64,000 nt of DNA from Oceanobacillus rekensis. GTDB lineage: Bacteria > Bacillota > Bacilli > Bacillales > Amphibacillaceae. The DNA is taken from assembly GCF_002153375.1 (NCBI RefSeq), contig NZ_MTBQ01000002.1, positions 2,223 through 66,222 on the forward strand. The letters run 5' to 3'. How positions within the stretch are numbered: position 1 is the first letter of the stretch; each line of letters opens with the position of its first letter. The position numbers were made by a program, and so were the translations under genes. The notes under the pieces are model-generated. The model ran no database searches, had not been told where the DNA came from, and saw nothing but the letters and a program-made list of their open reading frames with translations. Below are positions 43,768 to 52,933 of this stretch, in pieces.

Positions 43768-46700
43768 GTGAATCTTTTAATGGAGCGGAATCAGACATTG
43801 CAACGTTTCTTTGTGTTTGCACTTGTACTACTTATGATTTTATCAAACTTAAGCCCATTTGTAAGTACAGTGAAAGCGGCAGAGGAGCCAGCAGATGGAA
43901 CAACAGAACAGGTTTTATTAAATAGTGGAAGTACATGGAACTACCTTGATGATGGATCTGATCAGGGTTCAGCATGGAAGGAAGCTGATTTTGATGATAC
44001 AAAATGGAAAAACGGTGTTGCTCCACTAGGCTATCCTGATGATGAGGATCATGGCAGCTTTGGTGATATTGCGACTGTTATTGATTATGGTGGCGACTCA
44101 CAAAACAAACATGCAACATCCTATTTCCGAACAACTTTTGAAGTAGAGGATTTAAATGAAATTGGTAATGCAGGAGTTATTAATGCCGGTATTGATGATA
44201 GTGCGATTTTATATCTGAATGGACATGAAATTGGTAGATACAATCTTCCAGCAGATGAAGCTATTCCGTTTAATGGCTATGTGGAAGATTATGGCCTTGA
44301 TGATGCCAACGAAAGCAGTGATAAAACGTTTAACTTAACGGAAGAGCAAATGACATACATAGTCGAAGGTACCAATGTACTTGCAGCTGAAGTACATCAG
44401 GACAGACCATCCAGCTCTGACGTATTTTTTGATTTAGAGTTCAAATCTATTTATATCGACCCATCCGTTTATCAAGCGTCAGCTATTTCGTTTGCTCCGG
44501 GAGCGAATGAAACACAATACAATTTCTCTTGGTATTCTCCAAAAACAGATGTACCTGGTGTTATTGAATATGCGAAGGTAACAGATGAAAATATGGAAGA
44601 GTTTCCAACTGAAAATGTGCAAACTGTAACTGCAACACTAGCAGAAGCATCTTCAGGTTTCCAAGCGAATGAAGCAACAATTAATGATATTGAGAGTTCA
44701 TCCGAATATGTTTATCGTTTAGGTAATGGAAATGGAAAATGGACTGAGGCCTATAACTTTAAAACACAAGAAAGTGATTCCTATAATTTCCTATTCATGG
44801 GAGACCCGCAAATTGGATCAGGTGAAGTGGAAGCCGATACAACTGGCTGGATAAATACAGTTAGTAAGGCAATTGGCATGTTTCCGAATACAGCTTTCAT
44901 TCAATCGGCAGGCGATCAAGTTAATGATTCTAACTCAGAGGAAGAGTATGCAGGCTGGTTTGCACCAGAATTATTAAAAAGTTATCCGACGGCTACAACA
45001 GTAGGTAATCATGATCATTCGGTTTACTATGAATACCATTTTAATACACCAAATCAAAACCCGGAGCTTGGTAATTCAAACAACTCTAGCGGGAATTATT
45101 ATTTCACATATGGTGATACACTCATCATGAACTTAAATTCAAATAATAAAAATGCAGCAGAACATGTCCAATTTATGGAGGAAACAAATGCAGCTAATCC
45201 AGATGCAAAATGGAAATTTGTAGTTTTCCATCATTCTATCTATAGTGCTGCAAGTCATTCACTGGAATCTTCCATCATTAAATTAAGAGAAGATCTTGTT
45301 CCAACAATCGATGAATTGGATGTTGACGCAGTGTTAATGGGTCATGATCATTCTTTTGTAAGAACGTACCAAATGAAGAATCTTCAACCATTGAAAAATC
45401 AAATGGTAAGAGAGGATGGCGGTGTTATCAATCCTGATGGTACCGTGTACTTAACAGGAAACTCTTCCAGTGGAAGTAAATATTATAATTTAAAACCCGA
45501 TCACGAACCATATGCCGCGGTTAGAACCCAATTAAGAACACCAACCATTATGAATGTTGATGTAACACCAACGAGTATAGAATTTAAGACGTATCGAGTG
45601 GATACAATGGAAGAGGTGGATTCTTATAAAATTATTAAAGATGAATCTATTCCAGTTGAATTACCAGGACTTAAAGAAGTAGAACTGGAAGTAACAGGAA
45701 ATGTTATTCCTACTGAAGCCTCCAGCTTTTATCCAGAAATGAACTTAACGCTAAATGGGATCAATGATCAGGATGGTCCATATGATATAGCGTACGAAGA
45801 TATTACGTACAAAACGGATAAAGAGGGTCAAGTTTCCATTTCACCAAATGGGGCAGTGACTGTTTTAGAAGGTGCCGAACCAGGCGAAGTGCGTGTATGG
45901 GCAGAAGTAGTTCATAATGGAGAAATTTTTGAATCAAACCAAGTGACAATCAATTTGGTTGAACATGGTGAACATAAGTTAATTGATCGAGGTAGTGAGT
46001 GGAAATATCTTGATAATGGCACTGATCAAGGTACAGCATGGAGAGAATCTGACTTTGATGATAGTATCTGGGCAAGCGGTATAGCGCCACTAGGCTACCC
46101 AGCAGGTGAAGATCATGGTGACTTTGGTGATATTGCTACTGTCATTGATTATGGCGGCGATGCAGGAAACAAATATGCAACATCCTATTTCCGAACAACA
46201 TTTGAGGTAGAGGATCTAGATACAATCGGCGATATCGGCTTAATCACTGCAGCAATTGATGACAGTGCAGTCTTATATTTAAATGGTCATGAAATCGGCA
46301 GATATAATCTTCATTCTGGAGAAATTCCATATGACGGATATGTTTACCAATATGGAACATCCGGAGCAAACGAGGGGGATAACGAAAGATTTGAGTTGGA
46401 CGAATCTCATTTGGATCATTTAGTTGAAGGTACAAACGTATTGGCTGTCGAAGTGCATCAAGACCGTCCAAGCAGCTCCGATGTATTCATGGATATGGAA
46501 TTTATCACAAATGTGAACAACACTCCAAGTGAGCCTGAAGCTCCGGAAGAACCAGAAACAATCGTACCAGAAGAAACATTGGAATATAATAACTATAAAA
46601 CTGGAAAGTTAATGATTCATGAACCGAGCGTCTCCATTACAGTTGATGCAAAATCAAACATCAAAAATGGCGTTGTCTTCACTGGAGAATACGCAGAATT

Positions 46701-46905
46701 TCATGGTGATGGATTCGAGAACACTAGCGTTACCATTAAACCTAAAACCAAATACGATGGTACAGTTATTGATTTTAAAGGAACGGAAATGTCAAAAGTA
46801 ATTATTGAAGGCGACAAAGTTACAGAAATAAGAGGCACTGAAAATGTAGAAAAAATAGAATTTGTAAAAGGCGCAAGAGAAGAGGATATTAAAATTTTTG
46901 AATAA
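43768..46905 (+). CDS. Giant secreted metallophosphoesterase with duplicated jelly-roll domain
   Basis: About 1045 residues. GTG 43768 has TGGAGTG at 7 bp; ATG 43753 precedes that site. Signal peptide about 1-36 (VKAA-E). Two near-identical beta-sandwich domains (about 46-235 and 739-925; both with DQG-AW, PLGYP, DHG-FGDIATVIDYGGD and DRPSSSDVF) flank a purple-acid-phosphatase-like Fn3 segment and the catalytic domain (about 339-580: MGDPQIG, SAGDQVND, VGNHDH, FHHS, GHDHSF). A Pro/Glu linker leads to the C-terminal module (about 939-1045) shared with the 4536-9287 protein. Pho box upstream. Exported phosphomonoesterase or diesterase; substrate unknown. Confidence 0.92.
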   Translation: MNLLMERNQTLQRFFVFALVLLMILSNLSPFVSTVKAAEEPADGTTEQVLLNSGSTWNYLDDGSDQGSAWKEADFDDTKWKNGVAPLGYPDDEDHGSFGDIATVIDYGGDSQNKHATSYFRTTFEVEDLNEIGNAGVINAGIDDSAILYLNGHEIGRYNLPADEAIPFNGYVEDYGLDDANESSDKTFNLTEEQMTYIVEGTNVLAAEVHQDRPSSSDVFFDLEFKSIYIDPSVYQASAISFAPGANETQYNFSWYSPKTDVPGVIEYAKVTDENMEEFPTENVQTVTATLAEASSGFQANEATINDIESSSEYVYRLGNGNGKWTEAYNFKTQESDSYNFLFMGDPQIGSGEVEADTTGWINTVSKAIGMFPNTAFIQSAGDQVNDSNSEEEYAGWFAPELLKSYPTATTVGNHDHSVYYEYHFNTPNQNPELGNSNNSSGNYYFTYGDTLIMNLNSNNKNAAEHVQFMEETNAANPDAKWKFVVFHHSIYSAASHSLESSIIKLREDLVPTIDELDVDAVLMGHDHSFVRTYQMKNLQPLKNQMVREDGGVINPDGTVYLTGNSSSGSKYYNLKPDHEPYAAVRTQLRTPTIMNVDVTPTSIEFKTYRVDTMEEVDSYKIIKDESIPVELPGLKEVELEVTGNVIPTEASSFYPEMNLTLNGINDQDGPYDIAYEDITYKTDKEGQVSISPNGAVTVLEGAEPGEVRVWAEVVHNGEIFESNQVTINLVEHGEHKLIDRGSEWKYLDNGTDQGTAWRESDFDDSIWASGIAPLGYPAGEDHGDFGDIATVIDYGGDAGNKYATSYFRTTFEVEDLDTIGDIGLITAAIDDSAVLYLNGHEIGRYNLHSGEIPYDGYVYQYGTSGANEGDNERFELDESHLDHLVEGTNVLAVEVHQDRPSSSDVFMDMEFITNVNNTPSEPEAPEEPETIVPEETLEYNNYKTGKLMIHEPSVSITVDAKSNIKNGVVFTGEYAEFHGDGFENTSVTIKPKTKYDGTVIDFKGTEMSKVIIEGDKVTEIRGTENVEKIEFVKGAREEDIKIFE

Positions 46906-46913
46906 ACTAGTAG

Positions 46914-46949
46914 AGGAAGCATGGGAACGGTTCTCATGCTTCCTTTTTT
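46914..46949 (+). repeat. Dispersed hairpin repeat acting as terminator
   Basis: GGAAGCATG / CATGCTTCC around GGAACGGTTCT, with T6, 9 bp after the stop codon of the phosphoesterase gene. Confidence 0.8.
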
Positions 46950-47019
46950 ACTTTGTTCCAAGAATAACCGCTAGTCCAATAGAGGAGTCCGCCACTGCAT
47001 GATAGAGCTAAAGCGAAAT

Positions 47020-47080
47020 AAATAGAAGCTGCAGGAATCGATGAGTTAATTGCGTCGATTCCTGCAGCTTCTATTTTAAA
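47020..47080. terminator. Long perfect inverted repeat, bidirectional terminator
   Basis: 22-bp perfect arms (47020-47041 and 47055-47076) with a 13-nt loop, between convergent genes; T-rich on the plus side. Confidence 0.75.
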
Positions 47081-47117
47081 AAAAATCATTTTAATACATC
47101 ACAATTTTGATGCAGTG

Positions 47118-47948
47118 CTATTTGGCACTTACTCGTAAAGGCTCTAACGCAAGTTTTTCAATTGCATACGCCACTCCACTATCATTATTGCTTCGGGTTT
47201 GGAAATCGGCTGCTGCTTTGATTTCTGGAATGGCATTATCCATTGCCACGCCACACCCTGCGTACTGGATCATGGATAAATCATTTCCATTATCACCGAT
47301 ACTCATTACTTCCTCTTGCTTAATTCCAAGTTGTTCTGAAAGCTTCCTCACTGCATTTCCTTTGCTTGCACTAGGATGAACAAATTCGAGAAAATAAGGT
47401 GAACTTCGAACAATCGTATACTGTTCATTTAGGTACTCCGGTAGTTCTTGAATGGTTTGATTTAAGCTTGTCGGCTCATCAATAAACATGATTTTTGGTA
47501 TCGATAGAGTTGTAGGCACATCACTCACCTGGCGATAACTTAATGGAATTTTATTAATATATGATTCTAACACCGTAAATTCACTAATATCGGAATTCGG
47601 CGTATAAAGCCCGTCCACATCAAAGAAATGCATTGGCGTTTTCAATTCAATACTAAGGTCGTACAGCTTTACTAAATCCTCATGTCCAAGTGATAATTCA
47701 GCTACAACTTCGTTTGTGTGCGTATCCTGTACAAATGCCCCATTATATGCGATGACAAAGTCGCCCTCTTCTTCTAAGTTTAGTGCTTTAATATAACTCC
47801 GCATACCACCAATTGGGCGACCGGAACAGAGGACAATTTTAATCCCTTGCCTTTTTGCCTCATCTAATGCGTGTTGCACATCTTCTGGTACTTCATGATG
47901 GTCATTTAAAAGAGTCCCATCCATATCTATCGCAATTAATTTATACAA
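47118..47948 (-). CDS. Cof-type HAD-IIB hydrolase (YidA-like)
   Basis: 276 residues. HAD motifs: DMDGTLL at 8-14 (nucleophile Asp), SGRP near 42, catalytic Lys in SKGNAV near 206 and GDNGNDLSM near 225. The cap is of type IIB. Such proteins dephosphorylate sugar phosphates, phosphoglycerate analogues or flavin precursors in the cytoplasm. No signal, single gene, no Pho box seen, so it is probably housekeeping rather than part of the exported set. Confidence 0.92.
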   Translation of the reverse strand: MYKLIAIDMDGTLLNDHHEVPEDVQHALDEAKRQGIKIVLCSGRPIGGMRSYIKALNLEEEGDFVIAYNGAFVQDTHTNEVVAELSLGHEDLVKLYDLSIELKTPMHFFDVDGLYTPNSDISEFTVLESYINKIPLSYRQVSDVPTTLSIPKIMFIDEPTSLNQTIQELPEYLNEQYTIVRSSPYFLEFVHPSASKGNAVRKLSEQLGIKQEEVMSIGDNGNDLSMIQYAGCGVAMDNAIPEIKAAADFQTRSNNDSGVAYAIEKLALEPLRVSAK

Positions 47949-48169
47949 TTTTCATTCTCCATTCTTATGTTGGATATGACTATTATACGACAAGAAGGGA
48001 TATTTGGCATGTGATGATAATTTGGGATTACTTGGCATGGTGGGCAAACGGTAAACTATCCCCAATTTAATTTTATAAGAAGTGAATGATGTTAAGGAAT
48101 AGTGGCGGATTGATTATGAATTCAATTAAATATGTTTAATGATAGCTCCAATTAAATTTTTTGTGCTGT

Positions 48170-48757
48170 TTAGCGTTTTATATATATTTTCTTTGTATTG
48201 GTTGTAACAATCTTACCTAATTGTTCTGCCATAAATTCGACAGAGTGGTCAAAGTCATTTTTAATCCAATTTATAATCAAACCAATAAGTCCGTAGACTC
48301 TATAGGAACAGAATAACTCATGATTCAAGTCTTTAGAAAGGGTAGGCAAGGCAAAGTCGATATCTTGATGATAATGAAGCTCCATCATTTCTAACATACG
48401 ATCTTGTAAATGAATCGGTACACTGCTACTTAACATCGTTGTATAAAAAAGTTTATGCTCAATAAAATGCTCGAATAATGGAATTGTAGAAATGTCCGTG
48501 ATGTTCATTTCCATGTAGGATATATGTGGTTTTCGATAGGCTATAACCATTTGCTCTAATGTTTGTTCCACGATTTCTTCTAGTAAATCTTCTTTTTGCT
48601 CGTAATGAAAATAAAAAGTTCCCCGATTTACCTCTGCTCTACGTACGATTTCAGATATGGAAATGGATGCGAACTTTTTGTTCTGTAACAACATTAATAA
48701 TGCATGATGAAAAAACACTTTCGAGCGTTTAATACGTTTATCTTGAGATTTCTTCAT
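48170..48757 (-). CDS. TetR-family regulator with YsiA-like layout
   Basis: About 195 residues. ATG 48757 chosen since GAGGAGGG is 7 bp upstream; an earlier in-frame start lacks a site. The helix-turn-helix (about 20-60) reads ASISISEIVRRAEVNRGTFYFHYEQKEDLL. The C-terminal half fits the TetR_C group seen in DhaS/YsiA-type proteins. Its neighbours are decayed CoA-ligase fragments and an MFS transporter, the likely former targets (inference). Confidence 0.9.
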   Translation of the reverse strand: MKKSQDKRIKRSKVFFHHALLMLLQNKKFASISISEIVRRAEVNRGTFYFHYEQKEDLLEEIVEQTLEQMVIAYRKPHISYMEMNITDISTIPLFEHFIEHKLFYTTMLSSSVPIHLQDRMLEMMELHYHQDIDFALPTLSKDLNHELFCSYRVYGLIGLIINWIKNDFDHSVEFMAEQLGKIVTTNTKKIYIKR

Positions 48758-49072
48758 ATAAACCCTCCTCAGAGACAAAGACTATTATCATAGTAAATGA
48801 ACAATAGTTACCTTCACTGTATGATATTGAACAATTTTAAAGATATTATATATTGTATACGCTTTCAATTATTGCTAGATTTAATTATAAAGTTACTTTA
48901 TATTATGAATTATCGAAAGTCAATATTTATAAAGGAGATGTTTAACGTATAAGCTAATGATGAAAATACTGTATCCGAATTTAAAATAATCAAACAAACC
49001 TTGTGGTGTTGGTGCACCGAATATTTTCTTCACCGGGTTATCTGCGTCGTTTGTCCACTCTTCGAAGAGTAA
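48758..49072. other. Gene-free stretch
   Basis: AT-rich upstream region of the TetR gene grading into decayed coding sequence. No intact frame, no clear operator. Confidence 0.35.
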
Positions 49073-49077
49073 GATTA

Positions 49078-49551
49078 TGTTCAGTAATTATTATAAAAAC
49101 CCCGAAGCAACGATAAAAGCGTGGAGAGATCTTTGGTTCCATATAGGAGATGTAGGGTGGATTGATGAAGAAGATTATTTATTTCCGCTGACCGAAAAAA
49201 AATGTTGTCCGTCGTAAAGGAGAAAATACTTCTTCTTTTGAAGTAGAAAGTGTCATCAATCACCATCATCAAGTACAAGAATCTGCAATCGTGGGAGTGC
49301 CTTCCGAATCATCCGAGGAAGAAGTGATGGCAGTTTTAGTACTACAACAAGATGAACAGCTGGAACATGAGTAATTGCTTTTGTATTGTGAAGAATATTT
49401 AGCGCATTTCGCTATTCCACGTTATATTCGAATTGTGCAAGGAGTTACCACGTACACCTTCCCAACGTGTTGAAAAATATAAATTCGTGAAGAAGGTATT
49501 ACGATTGATACGTGGGATTGTGAACCAGTAAATTATAAAGTGAAGAGATAG
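49078..49551 (+). pseudogene. C-terminal remnant of an AMP-binding CoA ligase
   Basis: Reading across at least two frameshifts gives MFSNYYKNPEATIKAWRD, LWFHIGDVGWIDEEDYLF, then KKNVVRRKGENTSSFEVE and VINHHHQVQESAIVGVPS, the C-terminal motifs of CaiC/carnitine-CoA-ligase-like acyl-adenylate enzymes. Internal stop codons follow (after EQLEHE and near 49473). The gene is dead. Confidence 0.8.
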
Positions 49552-49569
49552 AGGGAGGTAAAAAGGAAT

Positions 49570-49737
49570 GTATCATACAAAAAGGAGACCGTTGTGCCGT
49601 CATGTTACAAAATAGTCCTGCTTTTCTAATCTCCTGGTTAGGAATCGCACGCATAGAAGCGATTGAAGTATCAATTAATACAAGTTTACGAGGGGACTTA
49701 TTTGCCTATATTTTAAATCAAGCACTTAATTTCAATT
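49570..49737 (+). pseudogene. N-terminal remnant of an AMP-binding CoA ligase
   Basis: In one frame: IQKGDRCAVMLQNSPAFLIS-like then WLGIARIEAIEVSINTSLRG, the standard N-terminal region of acyl-CoA synthetases. It ends abruptly at 49737, just before the MFS gene. It lies 3' of the C-terminal remnant, i.e. in reversed order for one gene, so two copies or a rearrangement are implied. Confidence 0.7.
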
Positions 49738-49767
49738 TCTATTATAAATCCATCGGGAGGAAATTGT

Positions 49768-51099
49768 ATGCCAAAGGTAAATGTAGTTAAAATGGTTGAT
49801 GAAAGTAAAGTAAACCGTTTCCATCTATTAATCGTCTTCTGGGGATTATTTATCTTATTAGCGGATGGGTATGATCTCATGGTATTTGGAGCAGTAATTC
49901 CGAGTTTGATGGAAGAGTGGTCTATGTCATCTAGTACTGCCGGGTTGATTGGCAGTTTAACACTAGTAGGTGGTTTACTTGGGAATTTAATATTTGGTGT
50001 CATCTCTGATCTAATGGGTAGAAAAAAATCCATTATTATATGCTTAACAGGGTTTAGTGTTTTTACCGTACTTTGTGGCTTTGCAGTCGGTCCAGTTGAT
50101 TTTGCTGTTTATCGTTTTACAGCTGGAATTGCCCTAGGTGGTGTTATGCCAATTGTAGTTTCTTTAACATCAGAGTATGCACCTAAATCAGTTAGAAGTA
50201 TGTTAGTGGGAGTTGCGTCAACAGGCTTTGCGATAGGGGGGATAACCGTTGCACTAATTGGTTCCACTGTTATTACTAATTTCGGATGGCAATGGATGTT
50301 TTTCTTAGGCGGACTACCGCTACTTACACTTCCGTTTATTATCAAAATGTTACCAGATTCTTTAGGCCACTATATGAAGAGAAATGATCGACAACGAATT
50401 GTAGCTGTATTGCAGAAGATTAGCCCTTCCTATCAACCTTCCGAAGAAGATGTATTTGTTGCAGAAGAAGCTAAAAGCGGGGTGCCAATAGCAGATTTAT
50501 TTAAAGAAAAACGCGCTCGTTCTACGATGGCGTTTTGGATATCGACATTTATGTTATTGCTCATGGTTTATGGATTAGGAACGTGGTTACCGCAATTGAT
50601 GGTTGCATCAGGTTATGCACTAAATTTAAGTTTAACATTTTTGTTAGCACTTAATTTTGGAGCTATGTTTGGTCAAATAGGTGGTGGACTCTTAGCAGAC
50701 AAAAGTGGTTCAAAAAAAGTGTTGATAATTATGTTTATTACTGGAGCAATTGCTTTAGCATTATTCGGTTTACCGTTCAATGCAATCGTACTCTATCTAC
50801 TTGCAGCAGTTGCTGGTTCATGTACAACTGGGGGGCAAGCGGTTAACAATGCATATGCTTCGAAATATTACCCAGCTTATATGCGTTCAACTGGTATAGG
50901 ATGGGCGCTTGGTATGGGACGTTTCGGTGCCATAGCAGGACCTGCAGTTGGTGGTTTATTACTTGATTCTTCACTTCCATTATATGTTAGTTTCTTAGTG
51001 TTTTCGATTGCAGGTGTAATTGCAGCAATTGCAATTACATTTGTACAGGATGACGTGACCATATTGCAACCTGTAGCGAAAAATAAATTTGCCCAATAA
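49768..51099 (+). CDS. MFS transporter, aromatic acid:H+ symporter type
   Basis: 443 residues, twelve membrane helices, RBS GGGAGG before the ATG. AAHS signatures: DGYDLMVFGAVIPSL in helix 1, GVISDLMGRKKS between helices 2 and 3 and the central loop with PDSLGHY. Paralogous to 36878-38215. Intact although both flanks are pseudogene debris of a CoA-dependent catabolic cluster, so it may have been retained for uptake of an aromatic or carnitine-like acid (inference). Confidence 0.9.
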   Translation: MPKVNVVKMVDESKVNRFHLLIVFWGLFILLADGYDLMVFGAVIPSLMEEWSMSSSTAGLIGSLTLVGGLLGNLIFGVISDLMGRKKSIIICLTGFSVFTVLCGFAVGPVDFAVYRFTAGIALGGVMPIVVSLTSEYAPKSVRSMLVGVASTGFAIGGITVALIGSTVITNFGWQWMFFLGGLPLLTLPFIIKMLPDSLGHYMKRNDRQRIVAVLQKISPSYQPSEEDVFVAEEAKSGVPIADLFKEKRARSTMAFWISTFMLLLMVYGLGTWLPQLMVASGYALNLSLTFLLALNFGAMFGQIGGGLLADKSGSKKVLIIMFITGAIALALFGLPFNAIVLYLLAAVAGSCTTGGQAVNNAYASKYYPAYMRSTGIGWALGMGRFGAIAGPAVGGLLLDSSLPLYVSFLVFSIAGVIAAIAITFVQDDVTILQPVAKNKFAQ

Positions 51100-51101
51100 A
51101 T

Positions 51102-51350
51102 TGGATTCCAGTGAGCGGTAGAGCGAGGGTGCTTACTTATACAATCATTCAGCGGCCTATTCTACCTGCATATACGAAAGAAGCACCATATATACTTGCT
51201 ATCGTGCAATTACTAGAAGGGCCAACAATGATGACGAATCTCGTGAATTGTCAGTTAGATAAATTGAAATGCGATATGGAGGTGAAAGTGCTATTTAAAA
51301 GTTGGACAGAAGACTTTTTAGTCCCGGTATTCGAGTCACTCTACGGTTAA
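51102..51350 (+). pseudogene. Truncated DUF35 OB-fold protein
   Basis: From TGG 51102 the frame reads WIPVSGRARVLTYTII, PAYTKEAPYILAIVQL and EGPTMMTNLVNC, the OB-fold half of DUF35 acyl-CoA-associated proteins that partner thiolases. The N-terminal zinc-ribbon half is missing: the fragment begins 2 bp after the MFS stop codon, so a deletion joined the two genes. Confidence 0.75.
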
Positions 51351-51439
51351 TTGGTGATTCCTGCTACGTTGAAATTATTTCGTCGGGTTGGGAATGCTGG
51401 TGCCGATTACTATTGGTTTCAAATTATAGTTCAGAATAA

Positions 51440-51484
51440 AAAAGTAGATGAAGTCGAAGTTTCGACTTCATCTACTTTTCCCCT
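51440..51484. terminator. Strong hairpin terminator
   Basis: 19-bp perfect arms (51440-51458 and 51461-51479) with a 2-nt loop and A/T tails on both sides. Confidence 0.85.
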
Positions 51485-51489
51485 ATTAA

Positions 51490-51915
51490 GAAGTTCTGAA
51501 AATGGAAAACGCATGTTGTAATACTTGTGCAGCACCAAGTACAATTTTAGCTCCTTTTAATGTTGCGTCTGTCATATAACTCTATATTCTGATACTAGTT
51601 CATCACGTTTTGACGCCAGTACAAATACATAGTTCACATTTTAACAAACCGAGTAGAAAAGTTTGTTTAAGCCAATTTTGTAACGGTGCTTTTATATCTG
51701 CTGTTTCATCTAAAACAATACCACCTTCTAATACAACTACAATTTGTTTTAAACGTATAACGAATGATTTTACCATTAATGGCAGAGGTTCCAGATGTTA
51801 GGTCCTCTGGTTTTACAATTGCAAAGTTACCTCCTGATATCATCGTAATTAGCAGGGAGGATAAGAGACTGGACTGGAAAAACCGAAAAAACTTTATTAT
51901 TACATCTACGTTCAA
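51490..51915 (-). pseudogene. Decayed gene remnants, unrecognised
   Basis: On the minus strand several frames in succession look coding: MISGGNFAIVKPEDLTSG (from about 51842), then VVVLEGGIVLDETADIK and LQNWLKQTF (about 51750-51655), then MTDATLKGAKIVLGAAQVLQ (from about 51572). Frameshifts and stops separate them. They may be one broken gene; I cannot name the family. Confidence 0.4.
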
Positions 51916-52243
51916 ATGATATGAGTATACTAGAGATAAATCTGCGTGCTTGAAGTCACATCATTTTTTCTTGAAAAGGCAATCTACACATATAACCATG
52001 TAGAAACTCTGAAACAGAACGGCCCACTCACATACGAGCAAATTGTAGTTAGATATATATCCCTATAGATTTGTAAAATGATGGGAGTAAATATATTGAT
52101 TGATTGCGCTTTGTTCCTTGGGTGAACTGGAAGTAATGAATATAACAAGGTTCTTTTCGTCCATTTTCATTTAATAGGTTTCATGTTAAATATAAAGGGA
52201 AGGAATAAGTTGTCAGAATAGCTGTGAAAATGGGGGATTTCAG
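51916..52243. other. Gene-free stretch before the ABC pair
   Basis: AT-rich spacer with no open frame of note; presumed promoter region of the MacB-type genes. Confidence 0.35.
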
Positions 52244-52933
52244 ATGATGACATTATCAAATATCAACAAATCCTATAAGTCTGCTGCTGGAAGGGAATCG
52301 GTTCTCGGTGGTCTTGATTTTCAGATTGATGCGGGAGAATATGTGGCGATCATGGGTTCTTCCGGTACGGGTAAGAGTACCCTGATGAATATATTGGGTA
52401 CGTTGGAGCGGCCGGATTGTGGGGAGTATTTGTTTCGGGGGAAGAAGATACATCGGATGAGTAATCGGAAGCTGACATTGATGCGCAATAAGGAGATTGG
52501 ATTTGTTTTTCAAAATTATCAGTTGATCCCTAACCTATCAATCTATCAGAATGTGATGCTACCGCTGGAATATCATCGGAAAGGCTTTATGAAAAAGCGG
52601 GATCGTGTCAGGAAGGCACTCATGATGGTTGGGCTTGAGGGAAAGTCCAGGCAAAAGCCACAGCAGCTTTCAGGTGGACAGAAGCAGCGTGTTGCGATTG
52701 CGCGTGCAATTGTGAATGAACCGTCACTGCTTTTGGCCGATGAGCCGACAGGGAGTCTGGATGAGAAAACGACGGAATCGATATTAAAACTATTTGATCA
52801 TTTGCATCAGCGTGGTGTGACAATTATTTTGATTACACATGATATGGAAGTGGCGAAACGAGCGGAGCGGATCATGTATTTAAAAGGCGGGCTGTTAAAG
52901 GAGCATACATATGAAACTAGTCAAAGCCTTTAA
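52244..52933 (+). CDS. MacB/LolD-type ABC transporter ATPase
   Basis: 229 residues. Walker [10 protein letters not shown] near 40-48, Q-loop, LSGGQKQR signature, Walker [13 protein letters not shown] and H-loop ITHD are intact. The MacB/SalX-type family energises mechanotransmission permeases that export peptides, antibiotics or lipoproteins. It overlaps its permease by 23 bp. G+C of this pair is visibly higher than the surroundings, and codon use differs, which may mean recent acquisition. Confidence 0.92.
   Translation: MMTLSNINKSYKSAAGRESVLGGLDFQIDAGEYVAIMGSSGTGKSTLMNILGTLERPDCGEYLFRGKKIHRMSNRKLTLMRNKEIGFVFQNYQLIPNLSIYQNVMLPLEYHRKGFMKKRDRVRKALMMVGLEGKSRQKPQQLSGGQKQRVAIARAIVNEPSLLLADEPTGSLDEKTTESILKLFDHLHQRGVTIILITHDMEVAKRAERIMYLKGGLLKEHTYETSQSL

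Noticed and set aside
47118-47948. HAD phosphatase as a member of the Pho-box set
   Set aside because: It is cytoplasmic and I find no 11-bp periodic hexamers plus 9-bp spacer in its upstream region.
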